The notes under the pieces were generated by a model. That model ran no database searches, was not told the origin of the DNA, and saw only the letters and a list, made by a program, of their open reading frames with translations. A DNA stretch of 64,000 nt, taken from Arthrobacter sp. KBS0702 (GTDB taxonomy: Bacteria > Actinomycetota > Actinomycetes > Actinomycetales > Micrococcaceae). The stretch lies in NCBI RefSeq assembly GCF_005937985.2, contig NZ_CP042172.1:248001-312000 (forward strand), in the 5' to 3' direction. Within the stretch, counting starts at the first letter, position 1; the number at the start of each line of letters is the position of its first letter. Positions 18,052 through 26,785 of the stretch are shown piece by piece. The translations under genes and the position numbers were made by a program.

Positions 18052-19131
18052 CTACTTCAGGAAGTCATTCGTGTAGGTATCTGCCAGCTTGATGTCCTTA
18101 TTGCCGACGTCAGGGTTGGCCACCTGCTGGGTCTTCAGCACCGCCCGGACACCATTCTCGGTGAAGGCGCCGTCCTTGCTGAGCGTCTTCTTCAGGTCCT
18201 CGATCACCGCGGCGTAGAGAGCCTTGTCCCCGCCGGCGAACTTCTCCGGCATCTTGGCGGCGATCTCCTCCCCGGAATGCCCGGCGATGAATTCCAGGGT
18301 TCGCTTTATGGCCTTGGCGAGCTTGCCGGCCGTCTCCTTGTTGGCGTCCAGCCACTCCGCCTTGGCGTAGAGGCTGGAAGAGGGCCACGCGTCGGCATCG
18401 AAGACTTCCTTGAGCCCGTCGGCGGAGCGGACGTCCTCGAGGATCAAAGGATCGTGCCCCATCCGTTTGGTCAGCACTGACACATCAGGCTCGAGCATGA
18501 CGGCGGCGTCGACCTGCCCCTGCTCCATGGCCGCGACAGCCGACGAGCCGGCGCCGATGGCCGAAACCGCCGCGTCCGTCTTCTGCATACCGTTCTTTGC
18601 GAGGAGATACTTGATGAACATGTCCGTGGAGGATCCGGGGGCGGTCACGCCGACGTTCTTCCCTTTGAGGTCGGCAATGGTCTTGATCTTGCCCTCGTTC
18701 TTGGGTGCGACCAGCAGCACCAGGCCCGAGGACCTGCCCATGTCCACGAACGCTTTGATCGGCTGATTCTTGGCCTGCATCTGGATGGTGTGCTCGTAGT
18801 ATCCGCTGGTCACGTTGGTACTGCCGCCAATCATGGCCGTCAGAGCCTTGGAGCCGCCCTGCAGGTCCTGGAGTTCGACGTTCAAGCCTTCGTCTTTGTA
18901 GTAACCAAGTTCCTGCGCGAGCGTAGTCGGGAGGTACGTCAGCAGGGTCTGGCCACCGATGCCGATGGTTACTTTGGCACTGCTGCCGCCGCTTGCCGCG
19001 GCGCTGCCAGGCTGGCCGGGAGGCGCCGCGGACGGAGTGCCGCAAGCAGAAAGAGCGAGGGCAAGCGAGGCGGCAAGGGTGAGCGGGCGGAAGATGCCCC
19101 GGCGCCTTTGCCCGGTTTTGATCTGTGTCAT
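18052..19131 (-). CDS. ABC transporter substrate-binding lipoprotein (SsuA/TauA/ThiY type)
   Basis: 359 residues. Signal peptide of lipoprotein type with lipobox LSAC at about residues 27-30, a Ser/Gly-rich linker, then an NMT1/SsuA-like periplasmic-binding fold (TYLPTTLAQELGYYKDEGLN, and later AVAAMEQGQVDAAVMLEPD). The family binds nitrate, sulfonates, taurine or pyrimidine precursors; the ligand is not visible. It is the last gene of an ATPase-permease-binding protein operon, divergent from an IclR regulator and a CoA-transferase/HMG-CoA lyase pair. Confidence 0.92.
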   Translation of the reverse strand: MTQIKTGQRRRGIFRPLTLAASLALALSACGTPSAAPPGQPGSAAASGGSSAKVTIGIGGQTLLTYLPTTLAQELGYYKDEGLNVELQDLQGGSKALTAMIGGSTNVTSGYYEHTIQMQAKNQPIKAFVDMGRSSGLVLLVAPKNEGKIKTIADLKGKNVGVTAPGSSTDMFIKYLLAKNGMQKTDAAVSAIGAGSSAVAAMEQGQVDAAVMLEPDVSVLTKRMGHDPLILEDVRSADGLKEVFDADAWPSSSLYAKAEWLDANKETAGKLAKAIKRTLEFIAGHSGEEIAAKMPEKFAGGDKALYAAVIEDLKKTLSKDGAFTENGVRAVLKTQQVANPDVGNKDIKLADTYTNDFLK

Positions 19132-19243
19132 CGATGGTCCCTTCTAAGCGGTGATAGTGGATTGGTTCAGGCCGGGACACCGGTCTGATGCTGGTCACTC
19201 AGGGCGCCCGGCGTTCCATGGGCCGGGCTGGCAAGGGGGAGGG

Positions 19244-20089
19244 CTAGGCCGATTGGGTCGGGCGCCAGCGGAGCAGGTGCCGTTCCAGGCGGTTGACGAG
19301 GAGATCGATGATCAGGACCACGATCATCAGGATGAACATCCCCGCGAACACGCCCCGCGTATCGAAGACGCCTTGGGCCTGGGCAATGGCGTAGCCCACC
19401 CCGGCGGATGCTCCGAGGTACTCGCCCACCACGGCGCCTGTGATGGCGAAACCGACGCTGATGTGAAGGCTGGAGAAGATCCACGTCAGGGCGCTGGGGA
19501 TGAAGACGTGGCGGAGGAGTTGCTTTTCGGAAGCGCCCAGCATCCGCGCATTGTCCACCAACACACGGTCAACGCTTTTGACGCCCTCGAGGGTGTTGAA
19601 GAAGACGATGAAGAACACGAGGGTGAAGCCGAAAGCGACCTTGGACCAGATGCCCAGGCCGAACCAGAGAAGGAAGATCGGGGCCAGCACCACGCGGGGG
19701 AGGGCGTTGAACATCTGCAGGAACGGGTCCAGCAGGCGTTCGAGGAAACGTACCCGGGCCAGGACGAAGCCAAGGAGGAGCCCTGCGGCGGCTCCCACGA
19801 GGAAGGCGAGAATGGCCTCCTGCATGGTGACCCACAAGTGGGGGAAGACAAAGCCGGACGATACCCACAACCAGACGGTCTGGAAAATGTCCGACGGAAG
19901 CGGGAAGAAGAATTCGTCCACCACGCCGGCGCGTACGGAAAGCTCCCAGGCGCCAAGGACTGCAACGGTGAGTAGGAATTGGGTGCCTCGCATTGCCAGC
20001 GGCGACATCTCGGTCCGGCGGTTCCGCCGGCGGGTGCCGCTGTCGAGGGCGGCCGAGAGCCCGTTTTTCTTTGAGTCCAGGAGCGTCAC
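19244..20089 (-). CDS. ABC transporter permease (SsuC/TauC type)
   Basis: 281 residues with about six membrane segments and the binding-protein-dependent loop around EGVKSVDRVLVDNARMLGAS, the EAA motif that docks on the ATPase. The ATG overlaps the stop of the ATPase gene by 4 bp. Confidence 0.92.
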   Translation of the reverse strand: MTLLDSKKNGLSAALDSGTRRRNRRTEMSPLAMRGTQFLLTVAVLGAWELSVRAGVVDEFFFPLPSDIFQTVWLWVSSGFVFPHLWVTMQEAILAFLVGAAAGLLLGFVLARVRFLERLLDPFLQMFNALPRVVLAPIFLLWFGLGIWSKVAFGFTLVFFIVFFNTLEGVKSVDRVLVDNARMLGASEKQLLRHVFIPSALTWIFSSLHISVGFAITGAVVGEYLGASAGVGYAIAQAQGVFDTRGVFAGMFILMIVVLIIDLLVNRLERHLLRWRPTQSA

Positions 20090-20925
20090 GCGACTTCACC
20101 TTCTTCCGCCATGGCGGTCTCGTAGGTCTTGGAAACCTCGACCTTCAACCTGCCCCAGATCTCGCGGTGCAGAGCCACAAACTGCGGGTCATCGCGGATG
20201 TCGAGCAGGTCGCGGGGCCGCGGGATGTCGATTTCGTAGCTTCCCACGACCGTGCTTCCGGGGCCGGCCCCCAGGATCACCACTTCGTCGGACAGCGCGA
20301 TCGCTTCGTCCAGATCGTGGGTGATGAAAACGACGGCCTTGCCTGACTCCTGCCACAGCTGAAGCAGCTCGTTCTCCATGATCTGGCGGGTCTGAACGTC
20401 AAGTGCGGAAAAAGGTTCGTCCATGAGCAGCACATCCGGATTGACGATCCAGGCCTGGGCGATGGCCGTGCGCTTGCGCATGCCACCGCTGAGCTGGTGG
20501 GGGTACCGGTCCGCGAAATTCTTGAGGCCGACCTTCTCAAGCCAGCGCCTCGCCTCGGCGTGGGCCTCGGCCTTTGATGCGCCAGCCATTGTCAGGCCGA
20601 GGCTGACGTTGTCGATGACGGTCTTCCACGGCAGCAGGGGGTCCTGCTGGAACATGTAGGACGCCCGCCGGTTGACCCCGTTCACCGGTTCTCCAAAGCT
20701 CGTCACTTCGCCGCTGCTGGGGTTCAGCAGCCCCGCCGCCATGTTGAGGATGGTGGACTTGCCGGACCCCGTGGGGCCGACAATGGAAACAAATCGGCCG
20801 GGTTCGACTTTGAGGTTGATGTCGCGCACGGCGAAGTATGTCTCACCCCCTGGCATCGGGAATTCCTTGGTGCACGCGGTGAGTTCCACTGCGTACCTTG
20901 ACGTGTCTGCCTTTGCAGCTGGCAT
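20086..20925 (-). CDS. ABC transporter ATP-binding protein (SsuB/TauB type)
   Basis: 279 residues from the ATG at 20925 (site GGAAAGAG upstream). Walker A GPTGSGKST, Q-loop in YMFQQDPLLPW, signature LSGGMRKR, Walker B VLLMDEPFSALD and the H-loop in VFITHDLDEAI are all present. It powers the permease encoded next in the operon. Confidence 0.94.
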   Translation of the reverse strand: MPAAKADTSRYAVELTACTKEFPMPGGETYFAVRDINLKVEPGRFVSIVGPTGSGKSTILNMAAGLLNPSSGEVTSFGEPVNGVNRRASYMFQQDPLLPWKTVIDNVSLGLTMAGASKAEAHAEARRWLEKVGLKNFADRYPHQLSGGMRKRTAIAQAWIVNPDVLLMDEPFSALDVQTRQIMENELLQLWQESGKAVVFITHDLDEAIALSDEVVILGAGPGSTVVGSYEIDIPRPRDLLDIRDDPQFVALHREIWGRLKVEVSKTYETAMAEEGEVA

Positions 20926-21171
20926 CGTTGCACTCTTTCCGGCCGTCGTTGGCCGATTGTTCTCGCTGCTTATCCTTACCGGTTCTGGCTCTTGTGCGCC
21001 GTCTCGAGGCCCCGGTTGTCGGCTCTGACGAGCTGGGCCCTGACTGCCACATCGTGGGTTCACCATCATGATGTGGAGCCGATGCTAACAGTAAGCCGGA
21101 TCACACTCAACGACCCGCAGAACTTTTGCCCCTTTCGGACGAGGGGTGCCGGAGGCCGGGATGCGGACTCT

Positions 21172-21184
21172 TACACTTTGAGCA
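21172..21184 (+). promoter_or_regulatory. -10 box of a leaderless iclR-type gene
   Basis: TACACT at 21172-21177 is followed by 6 nt and the ATG at 21184, so transcription would begin at or beside the start codon. No ribosome site precedes the ATG. A 10-bp palindrome CATCATGATG at 21064-21073 in the same divergent region is a possible operator. Confidence 0.55.
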
Positions 21185-21981
21185 TGAGCCCCAATGAATC
21201 CTCGGCCACGCCATTGCTGGTTCTCCGAAAGATCACGTCCATCCTGGACGCTTTTTCCCTCGCCGCGCCGGAGCAGTCGCTGGCCGAACTCCGGGCAGCG
21301 ACCGGCATGCCCCACTCGACCGTGCAACGCCTCGTGGCCAACATGGTCCAGGAAGGCATCCTGGACCGGCACGGGGACAAGTTCCGCGTGGGGGTCCGGA
21401 TGGCGCACTGGGCCGCCCCGGCTGTCCAGGGTCTCGACCACCTTGAGTTGCTCGCGCCCGTGCTGCGGCGTTTGCGTGATGAGCTGGGTGAGACGGCCTG
21501 CATATTCCGGGAATCCCAGGGTAAGCGGGTCTGCATAGCGCTGGCAGAGACCCGGCGGATGCTCCGGAGGGTGGTGCAGGTGGGTGAGATCATGCCGCTT
21601 CATGTGGGTGCCGCGGGGCGGGTACTTCTGGCGTGGAACCCCGACGTGGCCGAGCAGATCTATCGCTCCGGGCTGCGCTCCCTGACTGAGCAGACGATCA
21701 CCGACGCCGCCAACCTGGAGGCCGCCGTCGCCAGAACCAGGGCGGACGGCTTCGCCATCACCACCGGGGAGCGCGTTTCGGGGGCCAGTGGAATCTCAGC
21801 CCCCATCTTTGGGCCGCAGGCCGAACTGTACGGCGCGCTCACCGTCATGGGGCCGGCGCTCAGGATGCCCTACGACGTCTGTGCCGCCTGGATCGAGCCC
21901 GTTCTTGCGGCTGCTGAAGAAGCCACGCGTGTCATTGGGGGAACCATTCCGTCGACAGGGGTACCCACATCGTGGATTTAG
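21184..21981 (+). CDS. IclR-family transcriptional regulator
   Basis: 265 residues. N-terminal winged helix (SLAELRAATGMPHSTVQRLV) then an IclR ligand domain with the typical GAAGRVLLAW and the late motif in SGASGISAPIFG. It stands between the divergent ABC importer and the CoA transferase/HMG-CoA lyase genes and probably controls both. Start chosen at the leaderless ATG; an in-frame extension upstream contains no family sequence. Confidence 0.9.
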   Translation: MSPNESSATPLLVLRKITSILDAFSLAAPEQSLAELRAATGMPHSTVQRLVANMVQEGILDRHGDKFRVGVRMAHWAAPAVQGLDHLELLAPVLRRLRDELGETACIFRESQGKRVCIALAETRRMLRRVVQVGEIMPLHVGAAGRVLLAWNPDVAEQIYRSGLRSLTEQTITDAANLEAAVARTRADGFAITTGERVSGASGISAPIFGPQAELYGALTVMGPALRMPYDVCAAWIEPVLAAAEEATRVIGGTIPSTGVPTSWI

Positions 21982-22096
21982 GTCCACAATATGAAATGGG
22001 GTGGCGCCCCGAGAGGACGTCTCAATAGGCTCCCCGCTAGGCAAATCGACGGCGTTTGCGCGGCGTGGCCGGCGCCAGCAGAACAGGAGTCCGAAA

Positions 22097-23368
22097 ATGG
22101 TGAAGGTTTCCGAGACCGCCACACGCGGCGGCGAGCCCGGCGCTGCGAGTGGTACCGAGTCGCCGCACGGCGTCGGGCCCTTGGCCGGCGTCCGCGTTCT
22201 GGAACTGGGATCCCTGATCGCCGGACCCTTTGCCGGCCGCCAGCTGGCCGACTTCGGCGCGGAAGTGATCAAAATCGAGGCGCCCAGCCGACCGGACCCG
22301 ATGCGGGAATGGGGCCGGGCCCGGGTGCAGGGGCACACGTTGTGGTGGTCCGTGCAGTCCCGCGGGAAGAAGTGCGTGACGCTTGACCTGAAGTCGCCGC
22401 GCGGACGCGAGCTCTTCCTGGAACTCTGCCAGGAGGCGGACGTGCTCCTGGAAAACTTCCGTCCCGGAACCCTTGAGAATCTGGGCCTTGCCCCCGAGGA
22501 ACTTTGGCAGGTCAATCCGGGGCTCATCATTGCCCGGGTGTCCGGCTATGGCCAGACAGGTCCCGACGCGCAAAAGCCAGGCTATGCCTCCGTTGCCGAG
22601 GCGCGGGGAGGGCTGAGGTACCTTAACGGCTACCCGGACCAGGCGCCTCCCCGCACGGGCATCTCGCTCGGGGACAGTCTGGCGTCGCTCTACGCACTGC
22701 AAGGCATCCTGCTGGCCCTGTACTGGCGGGATGCGAGGGGCGGAACAGGCCAGGTCGTGGACGTGTCCCTCGTAGAGGCATGCTTCTCACTCCTGGAGAG
22801 CGCCGTGCCCGACTTCGCGGCCGAAAAAGTCGTTCCGGGCCCCAGCGGATCGGGACTTAAGGGGATCGCGCCGTCGAACATCTTTCGTTCCGGTGACGGC
22901 AAGTGGGTGGTGATCGCCGCAAACCAGGACTCGGTCTTTGTGCGGCTGGCCGCCGCCATGGGGCGATCGGAACTGGCGTCGGACCCGCGCTACAGCAACC
23001 ACGCGTCGCGGGGCGTGCACCAGGAGGAACTGGAATCCCTGATTGCCGAGTGGGCGGCCGGGTACGGCCATGACGAGCTGACGGCCGTACTGGACCGACA
23101 CGCGGTCCCGAACAGCCCGGTTAGCAGCATCGAAGACATCTTCGCCGATCCCCAGCTCCGCGCCCGGGGAATGCTGGTGGAAGTGCCGGACGAGGAACTT
23201 GGGGTCCTGGTCCAGCCCGGGATCGTTCCGCGGCTGACGCGCAGCGCCGGGGAAATCGGCTGGAGCGGTCCCCTGACTCCGGGGTCCCATAACCGGGCCA
23301 TCTACGAAGGATTGCTCGGGCTCTCAGAGGACGAGCTGCAGGCTGCGAAGGATGAAGGTGCAATCTGA
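22097..23368 (+). CDS. CaiB/BaiF family (class III) CoA transferase
   Basis: 423 residues from an ATG with AGGAG 8 nt upstream. The start VRVLELGSLIAGPFAGRQLA and FGAEVIKIEAP are the class III CoA-transferase signature; the catalytic Asp is expected in the ENFRPGTLENLGL/SLGDSLASLYA region. Such enzymes move CoA from a donor acyl-CoA to an organic acid. The next gene, overlapping by one base, is an HMG-CoA lyase, so the acid may be 3-hydroxy-3-methylglutarate or a close relative. Confidence 0.9.
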   Translation: MVKVSETATRGGEPGAASGTESPHGVGPLAGVRVLELGSLIAGPFAGRQLADFGAEVIKIEAPSRPDPMREWGRARVQGHTLWWSVQSRGKKCVTLDLKSPRGRELFLELCQEADVLLENFRPGTLENLGLAPEELWQVNPGLIIARVSGYGQTGPDAQKPGYASVAEARGGLRYLNGYPDQAPPRTGISLGDSLASLYALQGILLALYWRDARGGTGQVVDVSLVEACFSLLESAVPDFAAEKVVPGPSGSGLKGIAPSNIFRSGDGKWVVIAANQDSVFVRLAAAMGRSELASDPRYSNHASRGVHQEELESLIAEWAAGYGHDELTAVLDRHAVPNSPVSSIEDIFADPQLRARGMLVEVPDEELGVLVQPGIVPRLTRSAGEIGWSGPLTPGSHNRAIYEGLLGLSEDELQAAKDEGAI

Positions 23369-24285
23369 TGAATGATGTGCAGGAGGCTCGGGCCGTTTCA
23401 ATTGTGGATGTCAGCCCCCGGGACGGGCTCCAGAACGAAAAGGTGCCGGTCAGCACCGAGGACAAGCTGCGGCTCATCAACGAACTCGTGTCATTGGGGG
23501 CCCGGCGGATCGAGGCGGTCAGCTTCGTGAATCCCAAAAAGGTCCCGCAGATGGCGGATGCGGATGCCGTCATGGCAGGGGTGCCGCGCGACAACGGCGC
23601 CAGCTACATCGGGCTGGTTCTGAACACCAAGGGTGCTGTCCGGGCCGTCGAGGCAGGCGTCGACGAAATGAATTACGTGCTGCCCGTGACCGATGCCTTT
23701 GCCGCAGCCAATCAGAACACGACCGTGGCTGCGGCCCTCGATGCCTTAGCGGAGGTCTCAGCGATCGCTGCGGCGGCGTCGATTCCGCTCACCGTGACGG
23801 CCGCCGTCGCTTTCGGGTGTCCCTACCAGGGCGATGTTCCGCAGGAACAGGCGCTCTCCGTGGTGCGGAGCGCGCTGCAGTCCGGTGTGCTGGCCGAGCT
23901 GGCGCTCGCGGACACTATTGGTTGTGCCGTGCCGTGGCAGGTCGGCGGAATGTTCACCGCGTTGCGCTCTGAGACCGATGTGCCGTTGCGGGCCCACCTG
24001 CACGAGACCCGCCACACCGCCCTGGCCAACACCTATGCGGCGATGGCCGCCGGCGTCGGCGTCTTCGACAGCGCGGTAGGAGGCCTAGGGGGATGCCCCT
24101 TCGCTCCCGGAGCGGCCGGCAACGTCTCCACCGAGGACCTGGCCTGGATGCTTGGGCGTGCAGGGTTCCCTACGTCCATTGATCCGGTGCGCGCTACGGA
24201 ACTGGGCCGCTGGATCTGTGCCAAGGTGGGAACGGCGCCACGCTCCGGGCTCGCCGGCGCGGGGGTTTTCCCGAATCCCGTCTGA
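23368..24285 (+). CDS. Hydroxymethylglutaryl-CoA lyase
   Basis: 305 residues. DVSPRDGLQNEK begins the DRE-TIM (HMGL-like) barrel, HLHETRHTALAN provides metal-binding His residues, and GLGGCPFAPGAAGNVSTED is the HMG-CoA lyase signature with the catalytic Cys. The reaction gives acetyl-CoA and acetoacetate. The ATG overlaps the stop codon of the CoA transferase (TGATG). Found in leucine breakdown, but no other leucine genes are in view, so dicarboxylate catabolism is the better reading here. Confidence 0.93.
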   Translation: MNDVQEARAVSIVDVSPRDGLQNEKVPVSTEDKLRLINELVSLGARRIEAVSFVNPKKVPQMADADAVMAGVPRDNGASYIGLVLNTKGAVRAVEAGVDEMNYVLPVTDAFAAANQNTTVAAALDALAEVSAIAAAASIPLTVTAAVAFGCPYQGDVPQEQALSVVRSALQSGVLAELALADTIGCAVPWQVGGMFTALRSETDVPLRAHLHETRHTALANTYAAMAAGVGVFDSAVGGLGGCPFAPGAAGNVSTEDLAWMLGRAGFPTSIDPVRATELGRWICAKVGTAPRSGLAGAGVFPNPV

Positions 24286-24388
24286 GCCATCACCGCGCTG
24301 CAGGTGGACCGGGCGGGGTTCGCAACCCGCGGGGGTGAATCCCGGTCATGGCCCCCGATACCGGCGTCGGGTGGTTAGAGTGGCCGGC

Positions 24389-24784
24389 ATGCGCGAGACG
24401 ATCCTGCCGCCGTTTGCCGTGACAGCCGCGGCCATTCGTCAATTGGAGGGCCTTGGCGGGAGCGCGCGCATCGACATCGAGGACGGCGGCTGCTGCGGGC
24501 GGACGTACGTCTTCACCCAGGATCCCCGGGGCGAGGGGGATGCCCGGTACGGCTGCCCGGGTGCCGAGCTTTTTGTCAGCGCCGCGGCCGGCACCGTCCT
24601 GACCGGCGCGACCCTCGACTACAGCGACCGCATCAAGCCGCCCCGCTTCAGGGTGATCCGCAACCCGAACACCCCTGAGCGATGTCCCTGCAACCGCTCC
24701 TTCGGGCGGCCCTGGCCCGGCAAGGGGCAGCCCGCGTGCCGTTCCCGGTGCTCCATGCCGTGGGACGCCGAGCCGCTCGATTGA
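24389..24784 (+). CDS. HesB/IscA-like iron-sulfur family protein
   Basis: 131 residues from a leaderless-type ATG: TAGAGT at 24376-24381 lies 7 nt upstream. The core matches the HesB fold (AAIRQLEGLGGSARIDIED, then GGCCGRTYVF). The usual C-terminal CGC pair is replaced by CPCNRSFG, with more Cys near the end (PACRSRC). It could carry or deliver Fe-S or another metal; assembly of clusters is not proven. It converges on the minus-strand gene at 24798. Confidence 0.75.
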   Translation: MRETILPPFAVTAAAIRQLEGLGGSARIDIEDGGCCGRTYVFTQDPRGEGDARYGCPGAELFVSAAAGTVLTGATLDYSDRIKPPRFRVIRNPNTPERCPCNRSFGRPWPGKGQPACRSRCSMPWDAEPLD

Positions 24785-24797
24785 TGGGCCCGGGGTG

Positions 24798-25220
24798 TCA
24801 GCCTGGCAATGGGGCTGCCTGCCCAACGCGGTGGCGCCGGGACCATCGCCTGGACCTACTGACGCGTGGCCGGAGGTTCCTCCAGTGGAGCGCGACGGCC
24901 AGCACGATCAGCGGCACATGGATTGCCGGGAGGTTCCGGGCAAACCACCCCGGCAGGTAGATGTCCGTGACGGAGCCGTTCGCGTCGCCGAGCCGCTGCG
25001 CGACCGCTGTCAGCGGGCAGTGGAAGCCGTTGCCCGCGAAGATCGCCGTTTCGGCGAAGACCACGGCGCCGGCGACGCCGGCCTTCCGGTCGGAGCGTCC
25101 CCGGATCCCGGCGTAGAGGACGTAGACCATCGCCGCCTCGATGCTGAACCAGGCGAGGGTGTGCACGGCCTTGACGGCCTTCAGCCCGGCGCTGCGAAAC
25201 ACGGACGGCGGGGCATCCAC
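24798..25220 (-). CDS. Small membrane protein, possibly DUF2784-like
   Basis: 140 residues from a GTG five bases after the stop of the upstream gene. Three or four hydrophobic segments are seen, with the motif NGFHCPLTAVAQRLGD between two of them, which recalls DUF2784 proteins (NGxxCPLT). The C-terminal 25 residues are basic and rich in Arg. Forms an operon with the next small membrane protein. Function unknown. Confidence 0.65.
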   Translation of the reverse strand: MDAPPSVFRSAGLKAVKAVHTLAWFSIEAAMVYVLYAGIRGRSDRKAGVAGAVVFAETAIFAGNGFHCPLTAVAQRLGDANGSVTDIYLPGWFARNLPAIHVPLIVLAVALHWRNLRPRVSRSRRWSRRHRVGQAAPLPG

Positions 25221-25225
25221 GCGCG

Positions 25226-25564
25226 CTACCTCGCCTGCTGCAGGGCCAGCACGATGATGGCGGTATTGATGCCCAGCCCGATCAGCCACCACGGGTTGAA
25301 CGTGAGCAGCAGCAGGGCCGTGGAGATTCCTGCGCCGGCAACCGTGACCGGAATCCACCACGGCGCCTCCACCAGGACTCCCAGTCCGCCGAGTCCCAGT
25401 ACCGCGGCGGCGGCGATGGCCAGGGCAGCGGCCGTTCGGCGCACCTCGCCGGCGAAGGGGGACCGGCCGACGTCGAACGGCGCCTTCGCGTCCGGCCGCG
25501 GCAGCCAGATGGCCAGGTGGACCAGGCCGTGGGCGACCAGAAACAGTCCTGCTAACCAGCGCAC
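25226..25564 (-). CDS. Small four-helix membrane protein of unknown function
   Basis: 112 residues, with hydrophobic segments at about 1-20, 43-62, 67-87 and 88-110. A His/Trp-rich beginning, LVAHGLVHLAIWLPRPDA, stands before the first loop. No family recognised. The downstream membrane-protein gene starts 5 nt after its stop, so the two are co-translated. Confidence 0.65.
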   Translation of the reverse strand: MRWLAGLFLVAHGLVHLAIWLPRPDAKAPFDVGRSPFAGEVRRTAAALAIAAAAVLGLGGLGVLVEAPWWIPVTVAGAGISTALLLLTFNPWWLIGLGINTAIIVLALQQAR

Positions 25565-25660
25565 GGCAGTCCTCCCTCGCGGTCCGGGGCTGCGTCCAGC
25601 GAAGCACCGCCGCCACCGGCAGGGCTAGGGGCGGAAGTCCCTCGACCGGCGTCCGGCCAA

Positions 25661-25745
25661 CGTCCGGGATACCAGACACAACAATTGGAGCGTGCCCGCT
25701 GGCACCCGGGTGCCGGGTGCATGCTTAAGTACGGGATACCGGACA
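25661..25745. promoter_or_regulatory. Two copies of a candidate IclR operator before the hut regulator
   Basis: CGTCCGGGATACCAGACA (25661-25678) and AGTACGGGATACCGGACA (25728-25745) share 14 of 18 bases and are near-palindromes around the central AT. They precede the IclR-type gene at 25768. A third copy, inverted, lies before hutU (26671-26688), so this is probably the site of the regulator itself. Confidence 0.65.
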
Positions 25746-25767
25746 CCGGCCCGTTGAGGAGGAACAC

Positions 25768-26625
25768 ATGCAAGCAGCCAGTGCCAACACCGAGCCAATC
25801 GTGGCCGCCAGCGCCGCGCCAAAGCCCGCGGCCAGGGTGGCCTCCAAGGTGCCCGCGGCCGAGAACACCCTGCGCATCCTGAAACTGCTGGCCTCCAAGC
25901 GCGGGCCGATGGCGGCGTCGAACATTGCCACCTCCCTGGGCCTGCCGCGCTCCAGTGTCTACCACCTGCTCGGCGTGATGGAGGCGAATGGCTTCGTCCT
26001 GCACCTGCACGAGGAACAGCGCTACGGCCTCGGCATCAGCGCTTTCGAGCTGAGCAGCGCCTATTCCCGCCAGGAGCCGCTCTCCCGGCTCGGCCGGCCG
26101 ATGCTCGCGACGCTCGTGGACGTGATCGGGGAGAGCGCGCACCTGGCCGTGCTGCATGGCCGGGACGTGCTCTACATCGTCGAGGAGCGGGCCAAGAACC
26201 GGCCCTCGCTGGTGACCGACGTCGGCGTCCGGCTGCCCAGCCACCTCACTGCCAGCGGGCGCGCGATCCTGGCTGCGTTGCCGAAGTCCCAGGTCCGGGC
26301 GCTGTACCCGAACGCCGCCGCCTTCACCGCGCGGCATGAGACGGAATCCCCGATCACCAAGTACTCCGCGCTGTCCTCGCACCTTGACCAGGTCCGGCAG
26401 CGCGGCTACGCCACCGAACACGGCGAGGTGACGCCGGGCTTCGGGTCGATCGCCGCTGCCGTGACGGACCACACCGGCTGGCCCACGGCGGCCGTCGCCG
26501 TGACCTTCCTGGAGGACAAACTGCCCGCCGAGCAGTGGCCGGTCCTGGCCGGGCGGGTGAAGAAAGTCGCGGACGATCTCTCGGCCCGCATCCACGGCCG
26601 CCCCAGCCCAGCCAACCCGCAGTAG
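25768..26625 (+). CDS. IclR-family regulator of histidine utilisation
   Basis: 285 residues. After an Ala-rich start of about 30 residues comes a winged helix (AASNIATSLGLPRSSVYHLL) and an IclR effector domain (SHLTASGRAILAAL, HGEVTPGFGSIAAAV). It stands directly upstream of hutU and hutH on the same strand with matching operator copies before itself and hutU, which supports autoregulation and control of the hut genes, with urocanate or histidine as likely effector. Confidence 0.87.
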   Translation: MQAASANTEPIVAASAAPKPAARVASKVPAAENTLRILKLLASKRGPMAASNIATSLGLPRSSVYHLLGVMEANGFVLHLHEEQRYGLGISAFELSSAYSRQEPLSRLGRPMLATLVDVIGESAHLAVLHGRDVLYIVEERAKNRPSLVTDVGVRLPSHLTASGRAILAALPKSQVRALYPNAAAFTARHETESPITKYSALSSHLDQVRQRGYATEHGEVTPGFGSIAAAVTDHTGWPTAAVAVTFLEDKLPAEQWPVLAGRVKKVADDLSARIHGRPSPANPQ

Positions 26626-26670
26626 TCGTCGTTCCGACGTCTCACAGTGCCAAGGGATGGGCGCTGGCTG

Positions 26671-26688
26671 CGTCTGGAATCCCGGACA
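26671..26688 (+). promoter_or_regulatory. Candidate IclR operator before hutU
   Basis: CGTCTGGAATCCCGGACA is the reverse complement of TGTCCGGGATTCCAGACG and matches the two sites before the regulator gene. It lies about 100 nt before the hutU start. Confidence 0.6.
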
Positions 26689-26785
26689 GTACCCGCCGGA
26701 AGCCCCTGTTTCCGGGGCTCCGGACAGGCTTTAGTTGATACAGAACCGCTTCCCCGGATCCACCCAGAGAACAAAGGAGCCACTC

